This document shows positions 17,425-26,710 of a stretch of DNA of 56,899 nt, piece by piece. Position 1 is the stretch's first letter. Each line of letters starts with the position of its first letter. The DNA is taken from the NCBI RefSeq assembly GCF_030704825.1, contig NZ_JAUYNX010000009.1:1-56899 (forward strand), in the 5' to 3' direction. The translations under genes and the position numbers were made by a program. Origin of the DNA: Brevundimonas sp. (GTDB lineage Bacteria > Pseudomonadota > Alphaproteobacteria > Caulobacterales > Caulobacteraceae). Below the pieces are notes generated by a model, which saw only the letters and a list, made by a program, of their open reading frames with translations, searched no databases and was not told where the DNA came from.

Positions 17425-17687
17425 TGGACCCGCGGCCGGATGGGTGGGAGCTGCCGGTGGCCCAGGCCCTGGCCGAACCGGTGCTGATGGCCGGCATGCC
17501 GCGCGACTACGCCATCGCCATGGGCACGATCGCCCTGGTGCTGGGCCTGGCGCTGCGGATCTGGTGGCTGGGCCTGCTGTGGTGGGCTGTCGCCCATGCG
17601 ATCGGCCTGGGGGCGGCGCGGTCCGACCGGCGGTTCTTCGATGTTCTGCGCCGGCATCTGGCGATGCCCGGTCATCTGGACGGGTGA
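17424..17687 (+). CDS. trbD: conjugal transfer protein TrbD (VirB3 family)
   Basis: Small inner-membrane protein of 87 residues that accompanies the TrbE ATPase. It begins MDPRPDGWELPVAQALAEPVLMAGMPRDYAI, a typical VirB3/TrbD N-terminus, followed by one long hydrophobic stretch (GTIALVLGLALRIWWLGLLWW). Translation is coupled to trbC by a one-base overlap. trbE starts 7 bases after its stop. Confidence 0.9.
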   Translation: MDPRPDGWELPVAQALAEPVLMAGMPRDYAIAMGTIALVLGLALRIWWLGLLWWAVAHAIGLGAARSDRRFFDVLRRHLAMPGHLDG

Positions 17688-17694
17688 GGGCGCG

Positions 17695-20133
17695 ATGCGG
17701 TTCCTCGACGAACATCGCCGCCGTCCCGCCGCGCTGGCCGACCACCTGCCCTGGGCCGCGCTGGTCGCGCCCGGGGTGGTCCTGAACAAGGACGGGTCCT
17801 TCCTGACCGCCTTCCGGTTTCGCGGGCCCGACCTGGAGTCCTCGACCGAGGACGAACTGATGGCGGTGCGCGCCCGGCTCAACAACGCCCTGAAGCGGCT
17901 GGGATCGGGCTGGTGTCTGCACATGGAGGCGCGCCGTCGTCCCGCGGCGGCCTATCCGGAGAGCGCCTTCGACCTCGACGTCGCCTGGCTGCTCGACGCG
18001 GAACGACGCAGCCGCTTCGAAACCGCCGATCCCGCCTTCGAGACGGACTTCCGGCTGGCCCTGACCTGGCTGCCGCCCGCCGACGAAACCCGCCGCATGG
18101 AGCGCTGGCTGTTCGACGGCCTGGCCAGGGGCGGCCACGACTGGCGGCTGTCGCTGGCGGTTTTCGGCCGCGAGGCCGATACGACGCTCGACCTGTTGTC
18201 CGACGCCCTGCCGGAGATCGAACGGCTTGATGACGCGGACCTTCTGACCTGGCTGCATGACAGCGTCTCGCCCCGGGCCTTCGCGGTCCGGCCGCTGGAG
18301 ACGCCGATGTTCCTCGACGCCTGGCTCGCCGACGCCGGCCTGACGGGCGGGGTCGCGCCCCGTCTCGGCGATCGCTGGCTCAAGGTGGTCTCGGTGCGGG
18401 GCCTGCCGTCGGCGACCCGGCCCGGACTGCTCGATGCCCTTGGCGCCCTGCCGTTCGAATACCGCTGGACGGCGCGTTGGATCGGCCTCGACAAGCCCGA
18501 GGCCGAGCGGGAGATCGTCAAGCTGCGCAAGCGCTGGTTCGCCAAGCGCAAGGGCGTCGGCGTGCTGCTTCGCGAGGCCATCACCAAGGAGGAGGTGCCG
18601 CTTCTCGATACGGATGCGGCGTCCAAGACCGAAGAGTGCGACGGCGCCCTGGCGGCGCTCGGCGCGGAGTCCTGCGCCTTCGGCTATCTGACCCTGACCG
18701 TCGCCGTGCTGGACGCCAGCGAGAACGGAGCCGCGGCCAAGGCCCGGGCGATCGAGGCGGCGCTGAACGCCCAGGGGCTCGTGGCCCGGATCGAGGATCT
18801 CAATGCGGTGGAGGCCTGGCTGGGCTCTCTGCCCGGCGAGCCCTATGCCGACGTGCGTCGGCCCCTGGTGTCGACCCTGAACCTGGCCGACCTGCTGCCG
18901 GTCTCCGCCGTCTGGGCGGGGCCGGCTGGGGACGCCAACCTGGACGGGCCGCCGCTGGCGACGGCGCGCACGACCGGCGCGACTCCGTTCCGGCTGGTGC
19001 TGCATGTCGGCGACGTCGGCCACGCCATGGTCGTCGGGCCGACCGGATCGGGCAAGAGCGCCCTGCTGTCCTTCCTGGCCCTGCAATGGTTCCGCTATCC
19101 GGACGCCCGGGTGGTCTTCTTCGACAAGGGCCGGTCGGCGCGCGCGGCGACGCTCGCGGCCGGCGGCCGCTGGCGGGCGCTGGAGCCCGGGGCGCGGTTT
19201 TCGCTCCAGCCGCTGGCCCGGATCGACCGGGAGGACGAGCGGGCCTGGGCCGCGGAATGGATCGCCGAGACCGTGCGCCTGGCCGGGCTGGAGCCGGTCC
19301 CCCGGGTCAGGGAAGAGATCTGGGTGGCGCTGTCGGCGCTCTCGGAGGCGCCGGTCGCGCAGCGGACGCTGACGGTGTTCTGCGCCCTGGTTCAGGACAA
19401 GGCGGTCGCCGCCGCCCTGGAGCCCCTGACGCTGAAGGGCCCGCACGGCGCGCTGCTGGACGGGGCGGGCGAGACCCTGGCGCCCACCCGGTTCGACACC
19501 TTCGAGCTGGAGACCCTGATGGGGACCCCGTCGGCCGTGGCGCCGGTGCTCTCGGCCTTGTTCCACCATCTCGAACAGGGCTTCGACGGCCGGCCGACCC
19601 TGTTGGTCCTCGACGAAGCCTGGTTGTTCCTCGGCGAGACCGCCTTCGCGGCCCGGATACGGGAATGGCTGAAGACACTGCGCAAGAAGCGGGTCTGCGT
19701 GGTGTTCGCCACCCAGAGCCTGGACGACGTGGCGGCCTCCTCGATCTCGGCCAGTCTGATCGAAAGCTGCCCGACCCAGGTCTTCCTGCCCAATCCCCGC
19801 GCCCTGGAGCCGTCGTCCGCCGAACTCTACCGGGGCTTCGGCCTGAACCGGCGCCAGCTTGAGCTGATCGCCTTCGCCACGCCCAAGCGGGCCTACTACT
19901 GGCGCCAACCGCGCGGCCGGCGGCTGTTCGACCTGCGCCTGACCGGCGTGGCCCTCGCCCTGTGCGGCTCAAGCGCGCCGGAAGACCAGACCCTGATCGA
20001 CGCCCTCCTGGAGCGATCGGGACCTGACGACTGTCGACCGGGCGGCTTCGCCCGCGATTTCCTCAAAGCCAAGGGAGTGCAAAATGTGGATTCCGTTTTC
20101 GACGCCTTCGCCCGTCCGCTCGCGGCCGAATAG
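17695..20133 (+). CDS. trbE: conjugal transfer ATPase TrbE (VirB4 family)
   Basis: Large ATPase of 812 residues energising pilus assembly. The N-terminal VirB4 domain runs to about residue 420. Walker A is VVGPTGSGKSALLSFLA near residue 445, followed by VVFFDKGRSARA. Walker B is TLLVLDEAWLFLGE and the later motif VVFATQSLDDV is present. I chose the ATG at 17695 with GAGGG upstream over the earlier frame opening at 17596, which would overlap trbD. It overlaps trbJ by 50 bases. Confidence 0.95.
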   Translation: MRFLDEHRRRPAALADHLPWAALVAPGVVLNKDGSFLTAFRFRGPDLESSTEDELMAVRARLNNALKRLGSGWCLHMEARRRPAAAYPESAFDLDVAWLLDAERRSRFETADPAFETDFRLALTWLPPADETRRMERWLFDGLARGGHDWRLSLAVFGREADTTLDLLSDALPEIERLDDADLLTWLHDSVSPRAFAVRPLETPMFLDAWLADAGLTGGVAPRLGDRWLKVVSVRGLPSATRPGLLDALGALPFEYRWTARWIGLDKPEAEREIVKLRKRWFAKRKGVGVLLREAITKEEVPLLDTDAASKTEECDGALAALGAESCAFGYLTLTVAVLDASENGAAAKARAIEAALNAQGLVARIEDLNAVEAWLGSLPGEPYADVRRPLVSTLNLADLLPVSAVWAGPAGDANLDGPPLATARTTGATPFRLVLHVGDVGHAMVVGPTGSGKSALLSFLALQWFRYPDARVVFFDKGRSARAATLAAGGRWRALEPGARFSLQPLARIDREDERAWAAEWIAETVRLAGLEPVPRVREEIWVALSALSEAPVAQRTLTVFCALVQDKAVAAALEPLTLKGPHGALLDGAGETLAPTRFDTFELETLMGTPSAVAPVLSALFHHLEQGFDGRPTLLVLDEAWLFLGETAFAARIREWLKTLRKKRVCVVFATQSLDDVAASSISASLIESCPTQVFLPNPRALEPSSAELYRGFGLNRRQLELIAFATPKRAYYWRQPRGRRLFDLRLTGVALALCGSSAPEDQTLIDALLERSGPDDCRPGGFARDFLKAKGVQNVDSVFDAFARPLAAE

Positions 20134-20830
20134 GTCCATCCAGATCCTGGCCGTCAGCCTCGTCGCCGTCAGCCTGCTGGGCGCCACGCCGGCGCCGGCC
20201 CAGCAGGTGGTGTTCGACCCGCGCAATCACATCGAAAACGCGCTGCAGGCGGCGCGTCAGCTCGAGAGCCTCGCCAACGAGGCGCGCAGTCTGGCGGCCT
20301 CGCCCTACAGCCACCTGACGCAGTCGAGCCAGTCGCTGCGGGACATGGCCGAGCTGGCGCGGACGGCGCGCGGGATCGCCAGCTCGGTCAGCGGTCTGGA
20401 GCAGCAGTTCCGGAGTTTGTACCCCGACGATCTGTCCGGCTCGGACATGCTGAGCCTGCTGGAGCAGGGCGAGGCGCGCACGGCCAACGCCCGGCGCACC
20501 GCCGAGGACGTGGCGCGGACGGCCGCCGAGCTGGAACGGCTGGGGCAGGGCCGGCCGCAGAGGCTGGCCGGGGCGCTCTCCGCCAGCCAGGCGGCGACCG
20601 GCCAGACGGCGGCGGTCCAGTCGTCCAACCAGCTTCTGGCCGTGCTGGCCGAAGACCTGGCGGCGCTGCGCACCATCATGCTGGCCCAGTCCCGGCTGAT
20701 GGCCGAGGCCACGGCGCGCGACGCGGCGGACCGCGCCTCCGGAGACGCCGCCCGGCGCCAGCGGTGGGGCCGTCAGGCCGCCGCGCCGGCCGCGCCGCGC
20801 TTCGATCCCTTGTCTCACGCGAACGACTGA
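20084..20830 (+). CDS. trbJ: conjugal transfer protein TrbJ (VirB5-like)
   Basis: Exported protein of 248 residues, expected at the pilus tip or as a periplasmic assembly factor. The N-terminus is a signal peptide ending TPAPAQQ. The rest is long amphipathic helix (HIENALQAARQLESLANEAR, LNAL-type coiled coil), as usual for TrbJ. In RP4 the small entry-exclusion lipoprotein TrbK follows trbJ; none fits in the 12-base gap to trbL here. Confidence 0.88.
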   Translation: MWIPFSTPSPVRSRPNRSIQILAVSLVAVSLLGATPAPAQQVVFDPRNHIENALQAARQLESLANEARSLAASPYSHLTQSSQSLRDMAELARTARGIASSVSGLEQQFRSLYPDDLSGSDMLSLLEQGEARTANARRTAEDVARTAAELERLGQGRPQRLAGALSASQAATGQTAAVQSSNQLLAVLAEDLAALRTIMLAQSRLMAEATARDAADRASGDAARRQRWGRQAAAPAAPRFDPLSHAND

Positions 20831-20842
20831 GGGAGCGGGGCG

Positions 20843-22252
20843 ATGACGGTCGGAGTGGAAACGCCCAACGAGCTGATGGTGGTGTTTTCCGACACCATCT
20901 CGGCCGGGTTCGACGCCCTCCAGGGTTCGGTCAACGGCGTGTTCGGCCTGCTCATCGTCCTGGTCGTCGCCCTGACCGGCATCCAGTGGGCGCTGTCCTC
21001 CAACCGGGAGGTGCTGGCCTCGGGCTTCGGCAAGGTGCTGCTGATCGGCGCCTTCGCCTGGCTGATCAACGACTGGCAGCGGCTGTCCGAGACCCTCTAT
21101 GCCGGCTTTCTGGAGCTGGGGCTGACGGCTGGCGGCGGCTCCCTGAGCCGGCAAGAGTTCCTCAACCCGGGGGCTATCCTCGCCCAGGGCTGGGAGATCG
21201 TGAAGGCGCTCGGGGAGACGCCCGCGCCGGTCGACAATCCGCTCGACGTCGTCGGCAACATGGCGGACGCCCTGATCCTGGGCCTGGCCATGATCGGCAT
21301 CATGCTGGCCTTCGCCGTGCTGGCCCTGCAGATCATAGTCTCCCTGCTGGAGTTCAAGATCGTCACCCTGGGCGGCTTCGTGCTCCTGCCGTTCGGGATC
21401 TGGAACAAGTCCGCCTTCCTCGCCGAACGGCCGCTGGGTTATGTCGTCTCGTCCGGGTTGAAGGTCCTGGCCCTGGCGATCGTCGTTTCCGGCGCGCGGA
21501 CGATCTTCGATCAGCTCCAGCCCTCGGCCAATCCCGATATCTACGAAGCCCTGACCATCCTGGTGGCGGCCATCCTGCTGGCCATGCTGGCCCTGTTCAT
21601 CCCCAACCTGGCCTCGGCCCTGGTGACCGGAGGACCGGCGCTGGGCGCCGGCGCGGCGCTCACCGGAGCGCTGGCCGTCGGCGGGGCCGGCGCCCTGGCC
21701 GGGGCAGGGATCGCCGGCGCCGGCGCCATGGCGGCCGGCGGGGCCGCCCGCCTCGCCGCACCCGCGCGCGCCGCTGCGGGGGCCGGGTCGGGACGCCCGC
21801 CCGCGCCGCCGAACCCGCAGGGGCCGTCGACGCGTAAGCCCTCGAACGACAACCCGCCGCCGTCCGGTCCCCGCCGTCCGTCAGGCGGCGCCGTGACCGC
21901 CTCGGCGGGGACGAGCGGTGTCGGCGAGCGCGCCGTCGCCTGGCGACCGCAGACCGCGTCGGACAGCGCCGCGAACGGAACGGCCGCGGACGAAACCCCG
22001 CCGGCGAGCGGGCCGGCGGCCTCGAAGGACGCGCCAGGCCGTTCGCCCGGGACGATTGCCGGGGAGGCCCAGGCCGCCAAGGCGGACTTTCACCGGGCCG
22101 CGTCGAGGCCGGCGACGGCCACGGGCGGAGGCCCGCGGGGGCGGTCCGCGGCCCTGCAGGCCTTCTTCGTCGCCAACACCGGCCGCGGTCTGCTCCCGGC
22201 CGGGGAAACCAGCGGCGTCCTGTCGCCCAATCTGAAGACCGAGGAGTCCTGA
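20843..22252 (+). CDS. trbL: conjugal transfer protein TrbL (VirB6 family)
   Basis: Polytopic inner-membrane channel protein of 469 residues. About six hydrophobic segments lie in the first 270 residues (for example VFGLLIVLVVALTGIQWAL and MIGIMLAFAVLALQIIVSLL). A Gly/Ala-rich stretch and a long Pro/Ser/Arg-rich cytoplasmic tail (about 300-469) follow, the tail being the variable part of the family. It ends one base before trbF. Confidence 0.92.
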   Translation: MTVGVETPNELMVVFSDTISAGFDALQGSVNGVFGLLIVLVVALTGIQWALSSNREVLASGFGKVLLIGAFAWLINDWQRLSETLYAGFLELGLTAGGGSLSRQEFLNPGAILAQGWEIVKALGETPAPVDNPLDVVGNMADALILGLAMIGIMLAFAVLALQIIVSLLEFKIVTLGGFVLLPFGIWNKSAFLAERPLGYVVSSGLKVLALAIVVSGARTIFDQLQPSANPDIYEALTILVAAILLAMLALFIPNLASALVTGGPALGAGAALTGALAVGGAGALAGAGIAGAGAMAAGGAARLAAPARAAAGAGSGRPPAPPNPQGPSTRKPSNDNPPPSGPRRPSGGAVTASAGTSGVGERAVAWRPQTASDSAANGTAADETPPASGPAASKDAPGRSPGTIAGEAQAAKADFHRAASRPATATGGGPRGRSAALQAFFVANTGRGLLPAGETSGVLSPNLKTEES

Positions 22253-22253
22253 G

Positions 22254-22937
22254 ATGCACCCCTTCTTCCGGCCCCGACGGGCCCTGGCGTCCGCGCCCGA
22301 CCAGACGCCGTACCAGCGCGCCGGCCAGGTCTGGGACGACCGGATGGGCCTGTCCCTGGCCCATGCGCGCAATTGGCGCCGCATCGCCCTGGCCAATCTG
22401 GCGCTGGCTGGTTTCCTGGGCGCCGGCTGGTGGGTCCAGGCGGACCGGGCCGTGGTGAAGCCCTTCGTGGTGGAGGTGTCCGACTGGGGCGAGACCCAGA
22501 GGATCACCGCCATCGGCGGGCGCTATGAACCGAACGAGGCCCAGATCGGTCACGCCCTGGCCGGCTGGGTTCGCGATGTCCGTTCCAAGAGCATCGATCC
22601 CATCGTCATCCGCCAGAACTGGCTCCGGGCCTATGACCTGATGACGCCCAAGGCGGCGTCCTTTCTCAACGCCTGGGCCCAGACCCACGACCCGTTCGCC
22701 GAGGTCGGGCGCGAAGCGGTCAATGTCGAGATCCTGAACGTGGTCCGCCGGACGGACCGGACCTTCGACCTGCAATGGCGCGAGACCCGCTTCGTCAACG
22801 GCCAGTCGGCCGGGGCCGAACGCTGGCGGGCCCTGATCACCACCACGATCCAGCCGCCCCGCACGGAGGCCGAGCTGATGAAGAACCCCCTTGGACTGAA
22901 AATCGAGGACGTATCATGGACCCCCGACGCCTCCTGA
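22254..22937 (+). CDS. trbF: conjugal transfer protein TrbF (VirB8 family)
   Basis: Bitopic inner-membrane protein of 227 residues. A short cytoplasmic N-terminus with TPYQRAGQVWDDRMG leads to a single membrane helix (IALANLALAGFLGAGWWVQA) and a periplasmic VirB8-like domain (IRQNWLRAYDLMTPKAASFLN). It forms part of the inner-membrane core complex with TrbL and TrbI. Its last 22 bases overlap trbG. Confidence 0.93.
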   Translation: MHPFFRPRRALASAPDQTPYQRAGQVWDDRMGLSLAHARNWRRIALANLALAGFLGAGWWVQADRAVVKPFVVEVSDWGETQRITAIGGRYEPNEAQIGHALAGWVRDVRSKSIDPIVIRQNWLRAYDLMTPKAASFLNAWAQTHDPFAEVGREAVNVEILNVVRRTDRTFDLQWRETRFVNGQSAGAERWRALITTTIQPPRTEAELMKNPLGLKIEDVSWTPDAS

Positions 22938-23968
22938 TCCTGGCCGCCCTGGGCCTGTCGCTGTCCGGCTGCGCGGTCTTTCGCGATGGCCTGCGGCCGG
23001 CGGCCGCCCTGATGGGGCGCACGACCGCTTCGACGCCCATGGACGTCCTGGCATCGACGCCGGTCATCGAACCCGAACCGGCCCTCGCGGTGGCCGAGGG
23101 TCCGCAAGGCCGCTCGCCGACGGAGCGGGCCTATGAGGCGGCGCCCGTCCGCGCGGCGCCGGCCGCGACGGTCCCATCAGACGCACGGAATGTGCCGGCC
23201 GGCGCGACCGGGCGGCAAGCCATCGCCGCGGCCAATGCGACGGCGCGCGCGCCGTCCCGCCAGGACGCCTTCGTCGGCGGGGTCCAGGTCTTCACCTGGT
23301 CGCCCGGACGCGTGTTCGAGATCTGGACCGCGCCTCTTCGCGTCACCACCCTGACCCTGGCGCCGGGGGAGACCCTCGTGGCCAAGGCGGCGGGGGACAC
23401 CGTGCGCTGGCAGATCGGCGAGGCGGTCTCGGGCGAGGGGGCGGGCCAGCGGACCCATGTGCTGCTCAAGCCCCTCGAACGGGGCCTGGAGACCAACCTC
23501 GTCCTGACGACGAACAGACGGGTCTATCTCATTGATCTGAAAAGCGGCGCGACCGACGCATTCAATGCCGCCGTCGCCTGGGACACGGACGCGATCCTCG
23601 CGGGCGGCGCCCCGGAGGATGCCATGGCGTCCGTCCCGGCGCGCGGCGGCGAGCCCGTCGTGATGCCGGAGGGCGAGCTCGACGCCCGCTACCGGATCGA
23701 TCCCCAGGGCCGGCGTCCGCGCTGGACCCCGACCTCGGTGTTCAACGACGGCCGGCGGACCTTCATCACCTTCCACGCGGACCTTCAGGTGGACGAGGCG
23801 CCTGTCCTGTTCGTCATCGCCCCCGACGGAGAGGCCCAGATGGTCAACTACCGGCAGGTCGGCGGTCTCTATGTCGTCGATCGGGTGTTCGACCGGGCCG
23901 AGCTTCGCCTGGGCGACCGCCGGCCCCAGATCGTCCGCATTCGCCGTCTCGCAGGAGTCCGGTCATGA
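22916..23968 (+). CDS. trbG: conjugal transfer lipoprotein TrbG (VirB9 family)
   Basis: Protein of 350 residues forming the outer-membrane core ring. It begins with a lipobox signal peptide (LGLSLSGC), whereas many TrbG proteins have an ordinary signal, so it may also supply the VirB7-like lipid anchor. A Pro/Ala-rich linker leads to the VirB9 domain from about residue 115 (VFTWSPGRVFEIWTAPLRVT, then NLVLTTNRRVYLIDLKS). I chose the ATG at 22916 over the earlier frame because only this start gives a signal peptide. Overlaps trbI by 4 bases. Confidence 0.93.
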   Translation: MDPRRLLILAALGLSLSGCAVFRDGLRPAAALMGRTTASTPMDVLASTPVIEPEPALAVAEGPQGRSPTERAYEAAPVRAAPAATVPSDARNVPAGATGRQAIAAANATARAPSRQDAFVGGVQVFTWSPGRVFEIWTAPLRVTTLTLAPGETLVAKAAGDTVRWQIGEAVSGEGAGQRTHVLLKPLERGLETNLVLTTNRRVYLIDLKSGATDAFNAAVAWDTDAILAGGAPEDAMASVPARGGEPVVMPEGELDARYRIDPQGRRPRWTPTSVFNDGRRTFITFHADLQVDEAPVLFVIAPDGEAQMVNYRQVGGLYVVDRVFDRAELRLGDRRPQIVRIRRLAGVRS

Positions 23969-25131
23969 CCAACCTCGATCCTCTCCACACGGCCCGGCCC
24001 GACGTTGCGCCCAAGGAGCCGGCGCCGGGCCTGAGCACCCGGGCGCCGCGCCCCCACGCCGTGCGCCTGCGCAAGTCCGTGGTCCAGCTCATCGTCATCG
24101 GCGGGGCGGTGCTCGTGTCGGGCTCCCTGGCCTGGGCCTTCGTGGTCCAGCCGGAACTGCGCGACAGCGCCCGCGCCCGTCAGGCCGAGGCGCGGGAGGA
24201 CCAGGCGCGCGGCGTGGTCCGCCCTGCGGAAGCGGTGACGGACCAGCCGGCGACCTACGATCGCCTGCCCGAGCCGCGCACGGCGGACCACCCGCCGGCG
24301 ACCGAGGCCGCCGCGACGCCGGGCCCGTCCAGACGGTCCGCCGACGCCTATGCGCCCGCCTACCGGCCCGCGTCGGCGCCGAACGCCCGCGGACCCAGCC
24401 CGCGCGAGCAGGCGGCGCGGTCCGGGCTGTTCTTCGAGGACGCGCGAGCCCAGGCGGCGGGCTCAAGGGCGGCCGCGCCGGCGCCGGGCGGCGATCGGTC
24501 GCCGGTCGCCAACCCGGACTATGGCGCGATCTACAACGGCCATGCGCTCGTGGCGCCGCTTTCGCCGTTCGAACTCAAGGCCGGCGCCATCGTGCCCGCG
24601 GCGCTTCTGACGGCCGTGGACACCTCGCGCGCCGGACCCGTGATCGCGACGGTCACGCAGAATGTCTATGACTCCGTAAGCGGCCGTCACCTGCTGCTGC
24701 CCCAAGGCACGCGGCTGGTCGGCACGTCCGAGGGCGAGAGCGCCTATGGCGATCGCCGGGCCTTCCTCACCTGGCAACGGCTGATCCTGCCCAATGGCAA
24801 GAGCCTGATCCTGACCGGCGAGCCGGGCGTGGACGCGCAGGGCGCCGTGGGCGTGCGGGGTCAGGTCGATCGGCGTCTGTGGCCGCTCCTGGTCGGGACG
24901 GTGTTCGCGGGGGCCATCACCACGCTCGGCCAGATCGCCCGCGACGACGACGGGGGCTCGGGCGGCCTGCTCGGCGACGCCGGCGACGCGGCGGCCATCG
25001 AGGGCGCCCGGGTCGGGGGGCGGCTGGTGGACCGCGAGCTGGAGGTCCGGCCTTCGATCCGGCTGAGGGCCGGCGCGCCGGTGCGGGTGATGATCACCCG
25101 GGACCTGATCCTGGAGCCGTACCGTCCATGA
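23965..25131 (+). CDS. trbI: conjugal transfer protein TrbI (VirB10 family)
   Basis: Protein of 388 residues spanning both membranes. A cytoplasmic N-terminus leads to a membrane helix (VVQLIVIGGAVLVSGSLAWAF), a Pro/Arg/Ala-rich periplasmic linker (about 70-190) and the VirB10 domain (LKAGAIVPAALLTAVDTSRAGPVIA, LLPQGTRLVG, TWQRLILPNGKSL). An antenna helix (LWPLLVGTVFAGAIT) follows. Complete. Overlaps traF as ATGA. Confidence 0.94.
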   Translation: MTNLDPLHTARPDVAPKEPAPGLSTRAPRPHAVRLRKSVVQLIVIGGAVLVSGSLAWAFVVQPELRDSARARQAEAREDQARGVVRPAEAVTDQPATYDRLPEPRTADHPPATEAAATPGPSRRSADAYAPAYRPASAPNARGPSPREQAARSGLFFEDARAQAAGSRAAAPAPGGDRSPVANPDYGAIYNGHALVAPLSPFELKAGAIVPAALLTAVDTSRAGPVIATVTQNVYDSVSGRHLLLPQGTRLVGTSEGESAYGDRRAFLTWQRLILPNGKSLILTGEPGVDAQGAVGVRGQVDRRLWPLLVGTVFAGAITTLGQIARDDDGGSGGLLGDAGDAAAIEGARVGGRLVDRELEVRPSIRLRAGAPVRVMITRDLILEPYRP

Positions 25132-25637
25132 CCCGGCTCCTGAAATCGGTCCGGCTTTGGGGGGCGATCGCCGCCCTCGGGCTTTTGGCAGGCGCGGCCA
25201 AGGTCGCCGATCGGAGCCCGGCCCTGGCGCTGGTCAACGAGAGCCCGAGCCTGCCCCGCGGCGTCTATCTGAGGCGGCCGGGGGCCGAGCCCGGCCTAGG
25301 CGCCGTCGTGGCCATCCCGCAGCCGGCCGGGGCGCGGCCCTATCTGGCGGCGCTCGGCATGCCGGCGGACGTGCGCCTGATCAAGCGGGTCGCCGCGGTC
25401 GGCGGCGACGCGGTCTGCGCGGACGACGGCGTGGTCCGCACGCCGGCCGGTCGGGTGCGCGCCCTGGCGCGCGATCGCCGGGGCGCGCCCCTGGCCGCCT
25501 GGGCGGGATGCCGGCGGCTGGCCGACGGCGAGCTCTTCCTGCTGGGCGACACCGCCGGGAGTTTCGACAGCCGCTATTTCGGGCCGGTCGCGCGGTCGGG
25601 GGTGGACGGCGTCTACCGGGAGGTTCTGACATGGTGA
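25128..25637 (+). CDS. traF: TraF-type S26 peptidase (pilin maturation)
   Basis: Signal-peptidase-like serine protease of 169 residues with an N-terminal membrane helix. The S26 Ser is in NESPSLPRGVYL and the Lys in LIKRVAAVGGD; a later motif GDTAGSFDSRYFGPV is the family's box E. In RP4 this enzyme removes the C-terminal tetrapeptide of TrbC and cyclises the pilin. The TrbC tail upstream fits that substrate. It overlaps trbI by 4 bases and the next gene by 7. Confidence 0.9.
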   Translation: MTRLLKSVRLWGAIAALGLLAGAAKVADRSPALALVNESPSLPRGVYLRRPGAEPGLGAVVAIPQPAGARPYLAALGMPADVRLIKRVAAVGGDAVCADDGVVRTPAGRVRALARDRRGAPLAAWAGCRRLADGELFLLGDTAGSFDSRYFGPVARSGVDGVYREVLTW

Positions 25638-26233
25638 GACTAGCCTGCCTGGCCGCGATGGCGGCGGCGGTCGCGGGGCCGGCGTCGGCCCAGGCCGTGA
25701 ACTGGCGCGACGCCGGCGGCGATCTGTTCGGCCGGCCCGCCGAGGCGGTCGCCGAGGAGGTCCCGGACAGCCTTGAACCGGCGTGGATCGCGCCCCTCAG
25801 CCAGCCTTTCCAGGAGGCCGTCGCCGCGGCCGCGGCGAGGCACGGCCTGGATCCCAAACTGCTCCACGCCCTGGTGGTGACCGAGAGCGCCTACAGGCCC
25901 GACGCCCTTTCGCCCGTCGGCGCGGGAGGACTGACCCAGCTGATGCCGGGCACCGCCCTGGAGCTCGGCGTCCGCGACCGCTTCGATCCCGTCGAGAACC
26001 TGCGCGGCGGCGCGGACTATCTGGCGCGTCAGATCCGGCGGTTCGGTGATCTGCGGCTGGCGCTGGCGGCCTACAATGCGGGTCCGGCCCGCGTCGCGCG
26101 GCTGGGGCGAGTGCCGGATATAGCCGAGACCCAGGCCTATGTAGCGACGGTCGTGGACTGTTACCTGGCGCTGACGGCGGGGCAGGGGATCACCAGTTCG
26201 ACCCAGTGTCGCCCGCGCGGAGCGGGGCGATGA
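25631..26233 (+). CDS. lytic transglycosylase (SLT domain)
   Basis: Exported murein hydrolase of 200 residues that opens the peptidoglycan for the transfer channel (VirB1-like role). It has a signal peptide ending GPASAQA. The SLT domain has its catalytic Glu in LVVTESAYRPDALSPVGAGGL, followed by LMPGTALELGV, NLRGGADYL and ALAAYNAGPARVARL. Overlaps the neighbours on both sides by a few bases, so it is part of the trb operon. Confidence 0.92.
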   Translation: MVRLACLAAMAAAVAGPASAQAVNWRDAGGDLFGRPAEAVAEEVPDSLEPAWIAPLSQPFQEAVAAAAARHGLDPKLLHALVVTESAYRPDALSPVGAGGLTQLMPGTALELGVRDRFDPVENLRGGADYLARQIRRFGDLRLALAAYNAGPARVARLGRVPDIAETQAYVATVVDCYLALTAGQGITSSTQCRPRGAGR

Positions 26234-26517
26234 TCGGGGAAACGGAGACGGAGGCCGGGCCCGGGGTCTCGCCGTGCGGGGACGAGGACCTGCTGACGCG
26301 GGCGGAGGCGTCGGCCTTCCTGGCCCAGTTCGGCATCCGGCTGAAGCCGTCCACCCTCGCGCGGCTGTGGTCGACCGGCGGAGGCGGTCCGCCCTGCCGT
26401 CACGTGCGGTCCAGGCCCCATTATCCGCGCGGCCTGCTGCGGGAGTGGGCGCGATCGCAGATCACGGACGTCCGCACCGCCGCGCCGCCGGCGGCGAGAG
26501 GGCGCCGCCGTGGCTGA
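26230..26517 (+). CDS. small hypothetical DNA-binding-like protein
   Basis: Protein of 95 residues, start overlapping the transglycosylase stop as ATGA. The middle (LLTRAEASAFLAQFGIRLKPSTLARLWSTGGGGPP then RPHYPRGLLREWARSQI) reads like the helix-turn-helix and wing of a MerR/excisionase-type protein. No closer family recognised. Confidence 0.65.
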   Translation: MIGETETEAGPGVSPCGDEDLLTRAEASAFLAQFGIRLKPSTLARLWSTGGGGPPCRHVRSRPHYPRGLLREWARSQITDVRTAAPPAARGRRRG

Positions 26518-26710
26518 CCATGGGATCAGAACGCCGCCGCCGCCGCCGACGGTCGCCGGTCTGCTGGCGGACCCGGCCGCCAGCTTCGCGATCAAGGATG
26601 TGGCCCGGCGATGGGCGGCGCGCGACTGCGTGGACGCCGCGACCGACGCCCGAGTTCTTTGCGAGGTGTTCGAGGCGGCGGCCGACCGGATGTTCGGAGG
26701 CGCGTCGTGA
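26510..26710 (+). CDS. small hypothetical protein
   Basis: A 66-residue frame overlapping its neighbours by 8 bases upstream and 4 bases downstream, the spacing of a translationally coupled operon. It has a Pro run near the N-terminus and a helical rest. No family recognised; it is supported mainly by position and by the overlaps. Confidence 0.5.
   Translation: MADHGIRTPPPPPTVAGLLADPAASFAIKDVARRWAARDCVDAATDARVLCEVFEAAADRMFGGAS

Noticed and set aside
17011..19908. 965-residue minus-strand frame over trbC-trbE
   Set aside because: Low-complexity Gly/Arg/Gln composition and complete overlap with trbC, trbD and trbE, which carry all family motifs.
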